In this document: in pieces, positions 33,931 to 44,500 of the stretch
Position numbering within the stretch: position 1 is the first letter of the stretch
How the letters are laid out: each line of letters starts with the position of its first letter
Assembly: GCF_000307105.1 (NCBI RefSeq)
Contig: NC_018645.1
Location: 4,846,001 to 4,910,000, forward strand
Source of the DNA: Desulfobacula toluolica Tol2
Lineage (GTDB): Bacteria > Desulfobacterota > Desulfobacteria > Desulfobacterales > Desulfobacteraceae
Direction of reading: 5' to 3'
Length of the DNA stretch: 64,000 nt
Translations under genes and position numbers: made by a program
The notes under the pieces: generated by a model
What the model saw: the letters and a program-made list of their open reading frames with translations, nothing else
What the model was told of the DNA's origin: nothing
Databases searched by the model: none

Positions 33931-35676
33931 TTGAAAAGTTTCGAATTGATCAAACCCTATTTTATCGAGCGCCGGCCGGACCTCATTTGGGGAATCGCGG
34001 CTCTTCTTGTGGTGGACGCTTTTCAACTGTTTATTCCCAGGATCATCAAGTGGGCAGTTGATGACATCTCTGCTATGAACATCACCCCTGCCGGTCTTCT
34101 GACCTATGCCCTTTACATCCTCGGTGCCGCCCTGATGATCGGTTGTTTCAGGTATTTATGGCGTGTGCTTATTTTCGGAGCATCCAGGAGAATTGAGGAA
34201 GGAATCCGTGAGAAAATGTTTCGTCATGTCCAGTTGATGCCGGCCACGTATTTTGAAACGTTTACAGCAGGAGACATCATGGCCCATGCAACCAATGATT
34301 TGAAAAATATCAGGATGGCATCGGGAATGGGTCTTGTGGCGCTCACCGACACCATCGTGCTGGGCTTTGCGTCTATTTTTTTCATGGGATATATCAACGT
34401 TAACCTGACCTTGATGGCCTTGATTCCCATGCCGTTTATCGCGTTTTTTACCAAAATCTTCAGTAAGAAGCTCTTTGCCGAATACATGACCGTTCAGGCC
34501 GGTTTTTCTGATCTGATGGAGTTGGTCAGGGAGCGGTTTTCCGGGATTAAAATCATCAAGGCCTTCAACAGGGAAAATTTTGAGTCGGATTCCTTTTGCA
34601 GGGGATCGGAGAGTTATGTGTCGAAAAACATGAGCCTGGTGAAATATACAGGCCTGATTTTCCCAATGATGATTTTTTTGACCAACATAAGTCTTGCCAT
34701 AGTTATCTTCATAGGGGGGAGGCAGGTGATCACCATGACCATTTCTCCCGGTGATTTTGTTGCCTTCATCAGCTACCTTGGGCTCCTGACATGGCCCATG
34801 ATGGCCATTGGCTGGGTCACCAATATGATTCAGCGGGGAATGGCATCTGTTCAGCGGATCGAAAAAATACTGGCCCATGAACCGGAGATTAGAAATTCAG
34901 ACAATGCATTGGTTCCTAAAAAGATTTTCGGCGAAATCCGTGTGGATGAGTTGTCTTTTAACTACAAAAACAAAGAGAGGCAGATCCCTGTACTTGAAAG
35001 AATCAGCTTTTTCTTGAATCCAGGGGAGACCCTTGGCATAGCAGGTCCTCCGGGAAGCGGCAAAACCACCCTGGTGAGTTTGCTCCCGAGGATCTTCGAT
35101 GCCGCCACCGGCGGGATCACCATTGATGGCATGGGGATCAAGGAGATCGACCTTGAACTATTGAGGCGCGCAATCTCCTTTATGCCCCAGGAGCCGTTCC
35201 TGTTTTCAGGCACAATTCGGGACAACCTCATTTACGGGGATCCTGGTGCGGGGGAAGAACGTTTGATAAAATCGATCGAGATGGCCAGGCTGACCGAGAC
35301 CATCGCGTCTTTTCCAGATGGCCTGGAAACCGTGATCGGTGAAAAAGGGGTTTATCTTTCCGGGGGGCAGAAACAGAGACTGGCACTGGCCAGGACATTT
35401 CTGAAAGACTCACCCATCGTCATCCTGGATGACCCGGTAAGCCAGGTGGATATGGAAACCGCCATGGCGATCTCAGAGACGATCCGTTCTCTTAAGGGGC
35501 ACAAGACAATAATCATCGTGTCACACCGATTTTCCGTGTTCAAACATGCGGAAAAGATCATCGTGTTAAAGGACGGCATCATCTCGGAGTCTGGTCGTCA
35601 TGATGAGCTGGTCGAGTCCGGCGGTTATTATGCGGACGCTTATGAAATGCAGGTTACGGAAGAAAGGATCGGGTAA
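33931..35676 (+). CDS. ABC exporter half-transporter with degenerate ATPase site (MdlA/SmdA-like)
   Basis: This 581-residue protein has six membrane segments (about 1-310) and a nucleotide-binding domain (about 330-575): Walker A GPPGSGKTT, signature LSGGQKQR, H-loop in IVSHRFS. The Walker B end reads VILDDPVSQVD, where the catalytic Glu is Asp, typical for the weak site of heterodimeric exporters. The start is TTG at 33931 behind a perfect GGAGG; the ATG four bases earlier is out of frame. It lies 9 bp before its partner gene. Substrate unknown; multidrug or lipid-like export is usual for the family. Its DNA is visibly richer in G+C than the flanking genes. Confidence 0.93.
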   Translation: MKSFELIKPYFIERRPDLIWGIAALLVVDAFQLFIPRIIKWAVDDISAMNITPAGLLTYALYILGAALMIGCFRYLWRVLIFGASRRIEEGIREKMFRHVQLMPATYFETFTAGDIMAHATNDLKNIRMASGMGLVALTDTIVLGFASIFFMGYINVNLTLMALIPMPFIAFFTKIFSKKLFAEYMTVQAGFSDLMELVRERFSGIKIIKAFNRENFESDSFCRGSESYVSKNMSLVKYTGLIFPMMIFLTNISLAIVIFIGGRQVITMTISPGDFVAFISYLGLLTWPMMAIGWVTNMIQRGMASVQRIEKILAHEPEIRNSDNALVPKKIFGEIRVDELSFNYKNKERQIPVLERISFFLNPGETLGIAGPPGSGKTTLVSLLPRIFDAATGGITIDGMGIKEIDLELLRRAISFMPQEPFLFSGTIRDNLIYGDPGAGEERLIKSIEMARLTETIASFPDGLETVIGEKGVYLSGGQKQRLALARTFLKDSPIVILDDPVSQVDMETAMAISETIRSLKGHKTIIIVSHRFSVFKHAEKIIVLKDGIISESGRHDELVESGGYYADAYEMQVTEERIG

Positions 35677-35685
35677 GGAACTGTT

Positions 35686-37677
35686 ATGAGACTGAGCATG
35701 AATTTTCCGGATGAGGAAAGCCTGGACAAACCCAAGGATATAAGGTTGTTGAAACGTTTTTTCCCCTTTATCATGAAGCGCAAACTGATGGTGACGGTCT
35801 CTGTGGCGCTGGTGATGGCCATCTCTGCATTGGACCTGGCCATGCCCTATGTCACCCGAATTGCTGTGGACCGCTATATTGTACCCGGACTCGATTTTTC
35901 CAGTCAAAGGGATGGTATACAGGGGGAAGGTTCTCCCCCTGCCCTGGCAGTTGAGATCAAAACAAAAGAGATGGAAACGGTCATCCTCAGTCATCCCGGG
36001 CTTTTTGAGAGACAAGGAAACACCGCCACCCTCTCATCGGAACACCTGGACCGCCTGACCCGGGAAGAGATGCGCATCATGCGTGCCCATGATTTGCGTG
36101 GTACTGCCCTGGTGGGCCTGGTGTTGTTGGCTATTGCGGGGTTGCGGTTTCTGTTCAGCTTTGTACAGATCATGGTGATGGAATACACCGGACAGTGGGT
36201 CATGCATGATCTGAGACTTTCCATCTACAGGCATATTCAGCGACTGCCCGTCTCCTTTTTCGATAAAAACACGGTGGGTCGGCTTTCCACACGGGTGACC
36301 AACGATGTCCAGAATATGCAGGAGTTGTTTACCTCCATCATCACGTTTGTTATGAAAGATTCCTTCATGCTCCTGGGAATATTGGGGGTCTTGGTGTATA
36401 TGGACCTGAAGCTCGCTGCTGCGATTTTGTCGGTGATCCCATTCGTGTTTCTGGCAGCCATTCTCTTTTCGAGAAAATCCCGGAAAGTGTTCAGGGTTTT
36501 GAGGATTAAAGTGGCACAGATCAATTCGATGTTTTCCGAAGCCATTGGAGGCATGAAGGTGATTCAGCTGTTTACCATGGAAAAGAAGACTCTGGATGAT
36601 TTCAGGAAAATAAACCGTGAAAATTATGATGCCGGGCTTCAGCAGATTAGAATCTATGGACTTTTCATGCCTGTGATCGACATGCTGGGTTCCTTTACCC
36701 TGGCTATCGTGATCTTTTACGGTGGAGGAAGGGTGGTCTCGGAGTTGGTGAGTCTTGGAATCCTGGTTGCCTTTATCTCCTATATCAAGATGTTCTTCAG
36801 GCCGATCCGTGATATTGCGGAGAAGCATAACATCCTGCAGAATGCCCTGGCATCCGGCGAAAGAATCGTACAGATCCTGGACAAAAAGCTCCATGGCGAA
36901 GGGGGCTCAAAAGAACTGGAAAGGCTGGACACCCTCTCCTTCGACCATGTGACCATGGCATACAAAAAGGGGAAAAACATCTTGAATAATCTCTCTTTTG
37001 ACCTGAAATCGGGAAGTTCTTTAGCCATTGTGGGACCCACCGGGTCCGGGAAAACCACCCTGATCAACCTGATTGTTCAGTTTTACAAACCAAAAGGTGG
37101 AAGGATACTGATCAATGGAGATGAGATCGACCGCTATTCCGTTAGATCCATACGGTCAAAAATAGCCTTGGTGACCCAGGATCCCTATCTGTTTACGGGA
37201 ACCATTCGGAAGAATATCCTGCCACCGGAAAAGGATGTGTCAAAAGAGGAACTCAACTCCATCCTGAAGCTCTCCAACTGTCAGTCTATCATTGATAAAA
37301 TGCCGGAGGGCCTGTCCACGCGAATTTCCGGAGGAGGTGCATCCCTGTCCAGCGGGGAAAGACAGCTCATTTCCATTGCACGCGCGTTTGCTCATCAGCC
37401 GGACCTGATCATCTTTGACGAGGCGACCTCCTATGTGGATACGGAATCAGAGGAGAAAATCCGAATTGCGGTTTCCAACCTGAAGGAGAACCGGACTTCC
37501 ATCACCATTGCCCACCGGCTCCGTTCCGCGGTCACTTCGGATCAGATCATCGTGATCAAGGACGGCAGGGTGATCGAAAAAGGATCCCACATAACCCTGA
37601 TGAAAAACAGGCAATTTTATTATGGCCTTCATCAGGCAAACGGCCTGAAGAAAGGAAAGATTGCGGATACGATGTAG
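35686..37677 (+). CDS. ABC exporter half-transporter with canonical ATPase site (MdlB/SmdB-like)
   Basis: This 663-residue partner has an insertion of about 70 residues between membrane segments 1 and 2 (about 62-140, rich in charged residues and probably outside the membrane), then the remaining segments, and a nucleotide-binding domain at about 425-660: Walker A GPTGSGKTT, signature LSSGERQ, Walker B LIIFDEATSYVD with the catalytic Glu, H-loop IAHRL. With the preceding degenerate half it forms a heterodimeric type IV exporter. Both genes end at a hairpin with T tract at 37658-37702. The pair is flanked by gene-poor DNA and has its own base composition, which may mean acquisition as a unit. 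Confidence 0.94.
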   Translation: MRLSMNFPDEESLDKPKDIRLLKRFFPFIMKRKLMVTVSVALVMAISALDLAMPYVTRIAVDRYIVPGLDFSSQRDGIQGEGSPPALAVEIKTKEMETVILSHPGLFERQGNTATLSSEHLDRLTREEMRIMRAHDLRGTALVGLVLLAIAGLRFLFSFVQIMVMEYTGQWVMHDLRLSIYRHIQRLPVSFFDKNTVGRLSTRVTNDVQNMQELFTSIITFVMKDSFMLLGILGVLVYMDLKLAAAILSVIPFVFLAAILFSRKSRKVFRVLRIKVAQINSMFSEAIGGMKVIQLFTMEKKTLDDFRKINRENYDAGLQQIRIYGLFMPVIDMLGSFTLAIVIFYGGGRVVSELVSLGILVAFISYIKMFFRPIRDIAEKHNILQNALASGERIVQILDKKLHGEGGSKELERLDTLSFDHVTMAYKKGKNILNNLSFDLKSGSSLAIVGPTGSGKTTLINLIVQFYKPKGGRILINGDEIDRYSVRSIRSKIALVTQDPYLFTGTIRKNILPPEKDVSKEELNSILKLSNCQSIIDKMPEGLSTRISGGGASLSSGERQLISIARAFAHQPDLIIFDEATSYVDTESEEKIRIAVSNLKENRTSITIAHRLRSAVTSDQIIVIKDGRVIEKGSHITLMKNRQFYYGLHQANGLKKGKIADTM

Positions 37678-37702
37678 GCGGCTATTGCCGCAATCTCTTT
37701 TT
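37658..37702 (+). terminator. Rho-independent terminator of the ABC exporter genes
   Basis: AGATTGCGG (37658-37666, inside the end of the gene) pairs with CCGCAATCT (37688-37696), with an inner GGCGGC-TATT-GCCGC alternative stem, followed by CTTTTT. It ends the plus-strand unit before the convergent bam operon. Confidence 0.6.
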
Positions 37703-37826
37703 GCTTGATGTATTCAACCAGAGGAAAATCGGCCTCCTGAGCAAATTATTTGAATCAGAATGGAACAATATCATATTTAAAGCCAAGACTTGTTTTTCTC
37801 ATTTTTTCCTTCTGATTATCATCAGA

Positions 37827-38465
37827 TTATTTTATCGCTTTTGCTGTTCCCTCTGATACAGGTTTGACAGGAAGCGGAAGAGAAGGAAACGCAATTGCTT
37901 TGGTTAAATGGTAAGCTGCCTGTAGATAGGATGTAGGACAAAGTGAAAAACATTCCTTGCAGTCCCAGCATTCTTTGGCGGCCAGTTCAGGAATAAAACT
38001 TATTTCCCGTTTTCCGCCTTTGTCAATCAATCCAATAACATTTTTCTTTTTAACTTCAGCACAGTATCTTACACACAGTCCACAAAGCAGGCAAAACGAA
38101 GACTCTTTTTCAAACCTGTCTTTATCAGCCCCATACTCTTGCGCCAGCTCCAGCAATGCCGGAGAATCCGGAGAATGTGCCAGCAGGAACTCCAAAATCA
38201 GTTTGCGAACCTTATCCACCATCTTTGTCCTGGTTCTGACAATCAGACCCTGTTCAACCGGGTAAAGGCAGCCGACAACCAGTTTGCTCCAGCCGTTGAC
38301 TTCCACTTCCACGGTGCAAAGGCGGCACCCGCCATAAGGCTCCAAAACCTCATTATGACAAAGCGTAGGGATAAATATACCGGCACTTTGAGCCGCCTCC
38401 AAAACAGTCATCCCTTCCTCAGCCTTAACTTCTTTTCCATCTATCTGTAAATTGATTTCACTCAT
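37827..38465 (-). CDS. bamI: Class II benzoyl-CoA reductase iron-sulfur subunit, NuoG-N-terminus-like
   Basis: This 212-residue protein is the last gene of the bam operon. The N-terminal part is a [2Fe-2S] ferredoxin (residues about 5-80; C-x-x-x-x-YGGCRLCTVEV and VVGCLYPV) as in the N-terminus of NuoG or of NAD-dependent formate dehydrogenase, followed by two 4Cys motifs (CLLCGLCVRYC and CWDCKECFSLC) that should carry two [4Fe-4S] clusters. It probably passes electrons between the NADH module (BamH) and the flavin/HdrA module. ATG at 38465 (MSEINLQIDGKEV) is preferred over the GTG nine bases earlier because it matches the usual start of this domain. The gene is 40 bp behind bamH. Confidence 0.85.
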   Translation of the reverse strand: MSEINLQIDGKEVKAEEGMTVLEAAQSAGIFIPTLCHNEVLEPYGGCRLCTVEVEVNGWSKLVVGCLYPVEQGLIVRTRTKMVDKVRKLILEFLLAHSPDSPALLELAQEYGADKDRFEKESSFCLLCGLCVRYCAEVKKKNVIGLIDKGGKREISFIPELAAKECWDCKECFSLCPTSYLQAAYHLTKAIAFPSLPLPVKPVSEGTAKAIK

Positions 38466-38514
38466 TGTATCCACACTCTTTTAGAGTTTAATTCTTGTTT
38501 GACCCAACCAGCAT

Positions 38515-40173
38515 TTAAGCCGTAGCAGTCTTTTTTATGCCAGCCTCATACTCATCCCTGAAGTAGCGCAGGGAGCTTTTGAGCGGATCGGAAGCGGTTT
38601 TCCCCAAAGAACACAGGGCAGAGACACTCAGAACCTCGGCAATTTCTTCCAGCAGTTCGATATCCCCCTGTTTTCCCTCACCTTTACTGAGTCTTATCAA
38701 AACTTTCAGCATTTGCTTGAGGCCCTCGCGGCATGGGACACATTTGCCACAAGATTCATTGGTAAGAAACTCCAGGAAAAACCGGTTCATATCAACCATA
38801 TTGGTATCTTCATCCATGACCATCAATGCACCGGCACCCATGGGAGCAGACACCTCTTTGAGAGCATCGAAATCCAGCGGGGTGTCAATGAGGCTTGCCG
38901 GCATTGACCCGCCCATGGCCCCGCCGAAATGAACCGCTTTCAGTTTTTTGCCGTTGGGAATGCCCCCGCCGATATCATAGATGATTTCCCGGATGGTCGT
39001 TCCAAATTCAACTTCCACAACCCCTGAATTAACAATATTACCGGAAAGGGATATCAATTTTGAACCCTTGCTGTGTTCTGTTCCGATGCCGGCATACCAG
39101 TCGGCGCCCTTATCGATGATCAGGGGCACATTGGCCCAGGTTTCCACATTGTTCAAGTTACTGGGCTTGTCCCATACGCCACTGACTGATGTCCGGATAT
39201 ATTTGGGTCTGGGCTCCGGGTTCTTTCCTTCGATAGACCGCATCAATGCACTGGACTCACCGGAAACAAATATTCCCACATCAAAATGGACTTCAACATC
39301 GAAATCAAAGCCGGAACCCAGAATATTGTCTCCCAGCAGCCCGTATTCCCTGGCCTTGTCAATGGCAAGATAGATATTATTTTTCAATTGCGGAGAGTCA
39401 TGGCGGGTGTAAATAAAGCCTTTCTGAGCGCCAATGGCATAGGCTCCGATGATCAGGCCTTCCAGAACGCTGTGGGGATTTCCCGTAAAAATAGCCCTGT
39501 CCATGGTAGCCCCGGGTTCTCCCTCATGGCCGTTGACGATCACATACTTCACATCGGCCTGAGCATTACGGGTTGTTTCCCATTTGCGGCCGGCTGCAAA
39601 TCCTCCGCCCCCCCGGCCTCGCAAATTGGCTTTTTTAACTTCATCCAACACCTGCTCAGGGGTCATTTCAAACAGTGCTTTAGACAAGGCACCATACCCG
39701 CCGATCCCGATATAATCATCAATGCTCCTGGAATCAATCCTGGTATTATTGCCGATGAGCTGACGCATCTGTTTTTTATAAAAAGGAATGTCAGACTGGT
39801 ATACTGATTTCTCACCGGTATGGGGGTCAGTATAAACCAGGCGATCAATCACTTTTTTCCCAAGCACGGTCCGGGTAATAATTTCAGGAACATCCCCTGC
39901 TGCCACCTGAGTATAATAAATATCTTCAGGATAGATGGCGACATTGGGTCCCTGCTCACAAAAACCGTGACAGCCGGTTACTCTCAGCTCGACTTTGGCT
40001 TCCAGAGACTGTTTTTTTATTTCAGTTTCAAAGGCACTGATAACAGCTTCGTTACCGAGGCCCAGACAACCGGTTCCCGCACATACTGAGATATAAGATT
40101 TATCAGGATCTCTTTGTGACAAGAGACCCTTTCCGAATTCTTCCAATTCAACAGCTGAATTTATCCTTGGCAT
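38515..40173 (-). CDS. bamH: Class II benzoyl-CoA reductase NADH-binding subunit, NuoF-like
   Basis: This 552-residue flavoprotein has an N-terminal thioredoxin-like [2Fe-2S] domain (CAGTGC at about 31-36, later CHGFC), the NADH/FMN domain with LRGRGGGGFAAGRKWE near 186 and NGHEGEPGATMDR, and the C-terminal [4Fe-4S] motif SCGKCVPCREG. In the NuoF family the block reads NADEGEPG; here His replaces Asp, a small departure. It likely couples NADH or a ferredoxin pool to the HdrA-like subunit and may take part in flavin-based electron bifurcation. The gene is 12 bp after the BamFG gene and follows AGGGAATAAA. Confidence 0.9.
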   Translation of the reverse strand: MPRINSAVELEEFGKGLLSQRDPDKSYISVCAGTGCLGLGNEAVISAFETEIKKQSLEAKVELRVTGCHGFCEQGPNVAIYPEDIYYTQVAAGDVPEIITRTVLGKKVIDRLVYTDPHTGEKSVYQSDIPFYKKQMRQLIGNNTRIDSRSIDDYIGIGGYGALSKALFEMTPEQVLDEVKKANLRGRGGGGFAAGRKWETTRNAQADVKYVIVNGHEGEPGATMDRAIFTGNPHSVLEGLIIGAYAIGAQKGFIYTRHDSPQLKNNIYLAIDKAREYGLLGDNILGSGFDFDVEVHFDVGIFVSGESSALMRSIEGKNPEPRPKYIRTSVSGVWDKPSNLNNVETWANVPLIIDKGADWYAGIGTEHSKGSKLISLSGNIVNSGVVEVEFGTTIREIIYDIGGGIPNGKKLKAVHFGGAMGGSMPASLIDTPLDFDALKEVSAPMGAGALMVMDEDTNMVDMNRFFLEFLTNESCGKCVPCREGLKQMLKVLIRLSKGEGKQGDIELLEEIAEVLSVSALCSLGKTASDPLKSSLRYFRDEYEAGIKKTATA

Positions 40174-40185
40174 AATTTTTATTCC

Positions 40186-41463
40186 CTATGCATAGTTTTT
40201 CAACACTTGTTCTGCTTTATCGGGCGTCACCCTGCCGTGATGCTTTCCGTCAATGATAATCTCCGGCCCCAATGAACAACAGCCAAGGCAGTTGCCATGT
40301 TCCAGACTGAACGTGGAATCGGAATCTGTCTCACCGGCTCGAATACCCATGGCCTCCTGAACTGATTCCATAAGTTGCGTTGCACCGCGGATATGACAAG
40401 ATGTGCCTGTACAGATATGAACTTCATGACGACCCTTGGGAGCCAGGCTGAAGGTTTTGTAAAAGGTGGTGATCTGCATTACCCGGCTTAATGGCACTTC
40501 CAGTTTCACACTGATTTTGTCCAGTATTTCCTTGGACAGCCAACGGTTTTTGCTCTGAACCTCCATCAGCACATGGATCAATGCCTCCGAACGGCCTTGG
40601 TATTCGGCAATAATCTGATCAACCTCACCATTGTCCAACGCAGATGCTTCAACTTTTACATCTGCTTCATCCTTATATGAAACGCCGTTTTCATCACATG
40701 TGGCTGAAAAAAGATTCCGGTTTTCGTCGAACAGGCATAATCCCTGCCTGGCCGCCAGGTTAAGATGCCGTGATACGTCAGACTGATTGATGCCCAGGCT
40801 TTTTGTGATTTCACCGGGCGTACAGGCTTTTTTCCTCAACAGGGCCATAATCCGGCTGATTTCATACTTGTCCACAACCGTTTCTTTGAACAGCTTGTCA
40901 AATGCAGGACTGGTAAAAAATTCATCATATTCTTCCACTGTTTTCAGAGGAATTCTCAACCTTATTCTTTCCACCAGCCTTATATACGGTATGAGCTGCT
41001 GAACCGCATCCAGCCGGGCTTTCAATTCCTCGGGATCGACTCCTTCACCTGCACCAAGAGGTCCTGACGCTCTCACCGTCCTGGAGAAATCATTCATCAC
41101 ATCGGCATAACGGCTTCCTTCTGAAGCTGAAATCCACTCCAACCTTAATCTTTCGGGATTCACCCCGATCATTTCCAATAATTTGCCGGCAATATGTTTT
41201 GTGCTTAATGCAGAAAAATTTCCTTCAGTAATATAATGACATTCACCGGGCCAACAACCGCCGATAAACACCCCGTCTTTTCCGTTTGAAAAAGCCCGGA
41301 ATATAAATGACAGGTCGACTCTGCCGGTACACATGACACGAATAATTTTAATATCAGGCGTGTATTGTTGTCTGGAAACTCCAGCCAGGTCCGCAGCGGA
41401 GTACCCTCACCAATTGCATAAAAAGCCTAAAATACTTGGTTTAAATTCAAGTCCTGGTCCCAT
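40186..41463 (-). CDS. bamF: BamF-BamG fusion: selenocysteine MvhD-like domain, winged helix and NuoE-like domain
   Basis: The gene reads through an in-frame TGA at 41407-41409 as selenocysteine, giving about 425 residues from the ATG at 41463 (ribosome site GTAGGAGTGAGAAAA). The start MGPGLEFKPSILGFLCNW-U-GYSAADLAG is the MvhD/HdrA-linker motif in which the second Cys is often Sec; further cluster ligands are C45, C70 and C75. Residues about 1-140 are MvhD-like (BamF). Around 200-255 lies a winged-helix-like segment (TPGEITKSLGINQSDVSRHL), and about 270-425 is a NuoE-like [2Fe-2S] domain (CTGTSCHIRG, CLGCCSLGP; BamG). In Geobacter BamF and BamG are separate genes, so this is a fusion. Without Sec decoding the gene would be called from an internal Met and lose its first ligands. 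Confidence 0.87.
41372..41409 (-). promoter_or_regulatory. Selenocysteine codon with candidate bacterial SECIS
   Basis: The TGA at 41407-41409 is followed on the minus strand by a small stem-loop, CTGGA-GTT-TCCAG (or CTGG-CTGGAGTTT-CCAG), 18 to 35 bases downstream, with G and U in the apical loop as SelB-binding hairpins require. Codons before and after the TGA keep the MvhD motif in one frame. No selA, selB or selC gene is in the window. Confidence 0.7.
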
Positions 41464-41574
41464 TTTTCTCACTCCTACGGCAGTCTTCACTGCGGTTCTC
41501 TTTCTTAAAATTCTATCAGGGCAATGGTCACCTCAGGAACAACCACCGCCATATCAATCAGGCAAAAACATTTT

Positions 41575-44500
41575 TCAGGACGCATCAATTTGGCAAAAGA
41601 TCTCATCATCGGTAAAGTGTTTTAGAGAAATCGCATTTGCCGGACACACCGTGTTACAGAGGCCATCCCCTTTACAGAGAATGGGATTGACTGTAGCCTT
41701 TTTGCCTTTTCCTGTCTCATGAAATTCAATGGCCCCATAATTGCAAACCGATATACAGGCCCCACACGACTCGCAGGCGTTCTCGTCCACCTGGCAAATA
41801 GCTCCCGAGACTGTCACCGAATCCTTGTTCAGAATCGTGATCGCACGGCCTGCAGCCCCGTACGCCTGGCTGATCGTCTCCGTGATATGCTTGGGATAAT
41901 GTGCAATACCGCACAGGAATACCCCCTCGGCTGCAAAGTCTACCGGCCTTAATTTTACATGGGCTTCCTGAAAAAAACCGTCCGGATTCATGGCCACCTT
42001 GAACAGCCGGGCCACTTCCATACTCTCTTCCGATGGAATCACCGCAGCAGACAACGTTAGCACATCGGCATCTAATTCAAGCCGCCGGCCCAAGATAAGA
42101 TCCGGCACAGTAACTCTTAATATCGACTTGCCTCCCTCTGTGATCGCTTCCACTTCGGGCTTGTCATCCAATTCCCAACGGATAAATTTCACGCCCTTAT
42201 CGGCAGCCTCACGATAGTAATCTTCCCTGTACCCATAGGTTCTCATGTCTCTAAAGAGAATATAGATGTCCATCTCGGGTTTCAGATCTTTCAGGTTCGT
42301 GGCGTTCTTTACAGCATGGCTGCAACATATTCGGGAACAGTAATTTCTGTCCTCATTTCTGCAACCAACACATTGGATCATTACCAAACTCTCGGCATTC
42401 ATCAGCGCTTCATCTTGTTTGAAGATACGATCCTCAAGCTCCAGCTGGGTCACTACCTGGTCATCTTCTCCATAAAGATATTCGGTAGGCTTATATTCCG
42501 CCGCACCCGTCGCGAGAACCGCAATGCCATGTTCTATGTCTTTGATCCGTCCTTCAGTCTTCACCGTGGTGACAAAATTTCCCACATAACCAGTCACATT
42601 CGTGATGATTGCTTCATGGGATATCTGGATGTAAGGATGTTTATATACCTTTTGGACAGTGTCTTTTAAGAAAGCCTGAACATCCATTCCTTCCAGGGTA
42701 GTATGAATTCTTCGCGTTATGCCTCCAAGCGCCTTATCCTTTTCCAGCAGCTTAACCCGAAATCCCTGATTGGCCATACTAAGGGCACTGGTCATACCGG
42801 CAAGTCCGCCGCCTACCACCAATGCTGTTTTGTTCACCGGCAGCTCAAACTCCTGGAGGGGCTCAAGAAGCGATGACCTGGCCACGGCCATGCGAACGAT
42901 CTCCTTGGCCTTCCGGGTGGCGTTCTCCGGCTCCTTGGAATGCACCCAGGAGCAGTGTTCTCTGATATTGGCCATTTCATAGAAGTACTGATTGATACCC
43001 CCTTCACGGCAAGTGTCCCTGAATAACGGCTCATGGGTTCTTGGCGTGCAGGCGGCCACCACCACCCGGTTGAGACCCTTTTCCCGTATCTGATCCGATA
43101 TCTGCTTGGCATTGTCCGTTGAGCAGGCAAAAAGGCTCTCCTGGGCATGCACCACATTTTCCAGCCCGGACGCATACTCTACCACTGCCGGCACATCCAC
43201 CACCCGGCCGATATTGGCACCGCAATGGCATACAAAAACGCCCACACGAGGTTTCTCTTGGGATACATCCTTCTCCGGCGGGTAGACCCGGTCTCTGGCA
43301 AGATCCCCCCGACGGTAGGCCAGCAGTTGACTGCAGAGGGCATCGGCCCCGCCGGCACTCATGACCGACTCGGGGATATCGATAGGCCCCTGAAACGCGC
43401 CGCTGACAAAAATCCCCGGCCGCGTGGTCTCAATTGGATTTAGCGGATTGGATTTGCAGAACCCGTGTTCGTTAAGCTCAATACCAAACTGGTCCGCCAA
43501 TTCTTCTGCATTCTTCGGCGGGTTTAACCCCACGGATAATACTACTAGTTCAAATTCTTCTTCCTTGACGCCGTCATCAGCAGTTGAATACCTTATGGAA
43601 ACATTTTTGGTTTCCGGGTCCTCTTTGCCAATCGATACATAGCTTCTTATAAATTCAACCCCGGGCAGGTTTTCCGCCCGTTGGTAAAACCGCTCGAAAT
43701 CCTTGCCAAAGGCACGAATATCGTTATGGAAGATCTTCGCCTCAAGATCCGCTTCATGATCCTTTGCCAGGATCACCTGTTTTTGCGCATACGCGCAGCA
43801 TACGCCTGAACAATAGCTGTTTCCGCCCTCGATCACCTGCCGGGACCCCACACACTGAATCCAGGCGATTTTCTTCGGATGCTTCTTGTCCGATGGGCGC
43901 AAAATCTCTCCATCATAAGGACCGGTAGAGGCTAAAATCCTTTCAAAGTCGAGGCTTGTAACCACGTTCTCCATGATCCCATAACCATAGTCGTTCCGCA
44001 GTTTTGGATCAAATACCTCAAACCCCGGCGACATGATGACTGCGCCGACCTCTACCTGGATCGTCTCTTCTCTTTGGTTGAGATCTATAGCTTGATTTTG
44101 ACAGGCACCGATACAGATATTGCATTTTTCATCCTGGAGATAAAGGCAGGTATCAGGGTCAACGTATGTAATCAGCGGAACGGCCTGAGAAAAGTATATA
44201 TGTATGGCTTTATTCAAGGATAAGTTTTGATTATACTCATCCGGAACCTTGACCGGGCAAACCTCTACACAGGTCCCACACCCCGTGCATCGATCTTCAA
44301 TGATATATCTTGGCTTTCTGGTCAAAGTGACCTTAAAGTCTCCTGCTTTGCCCTTTATACTTTCAACTTCAGTGTATGACAGAATCTCTATATTAGGATG
44401 TCTGCTGCATTCAATAAACTTTGGCGATTCAATACACATGGAGCAGTCATTCGTGGGAAAGGTCTTATCAAGCTGAGACATCTTTCCCCCGATGGCTGGT

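Noticed and set aside
34156-34878. Long antisense frames over the ABC, bam and polymer operon genes (for example 14456-15031, 34156-34878, 36034-36894)
   Set aside because: All lie opposite genes with clear conserved motifs, lack ribosome sites and have low-complexity His/Gln-rich or Ser-rich translations typical of antisense frames.
41490-41575. Continuation of bamE in a shifted frame after its TGA, or reading that TGA as selenocysteine
   Set aside because: The frame after the stop hits further TGA codons and the shifted frame shows no conserved motif; the protein already ends like other HdrA proteins.
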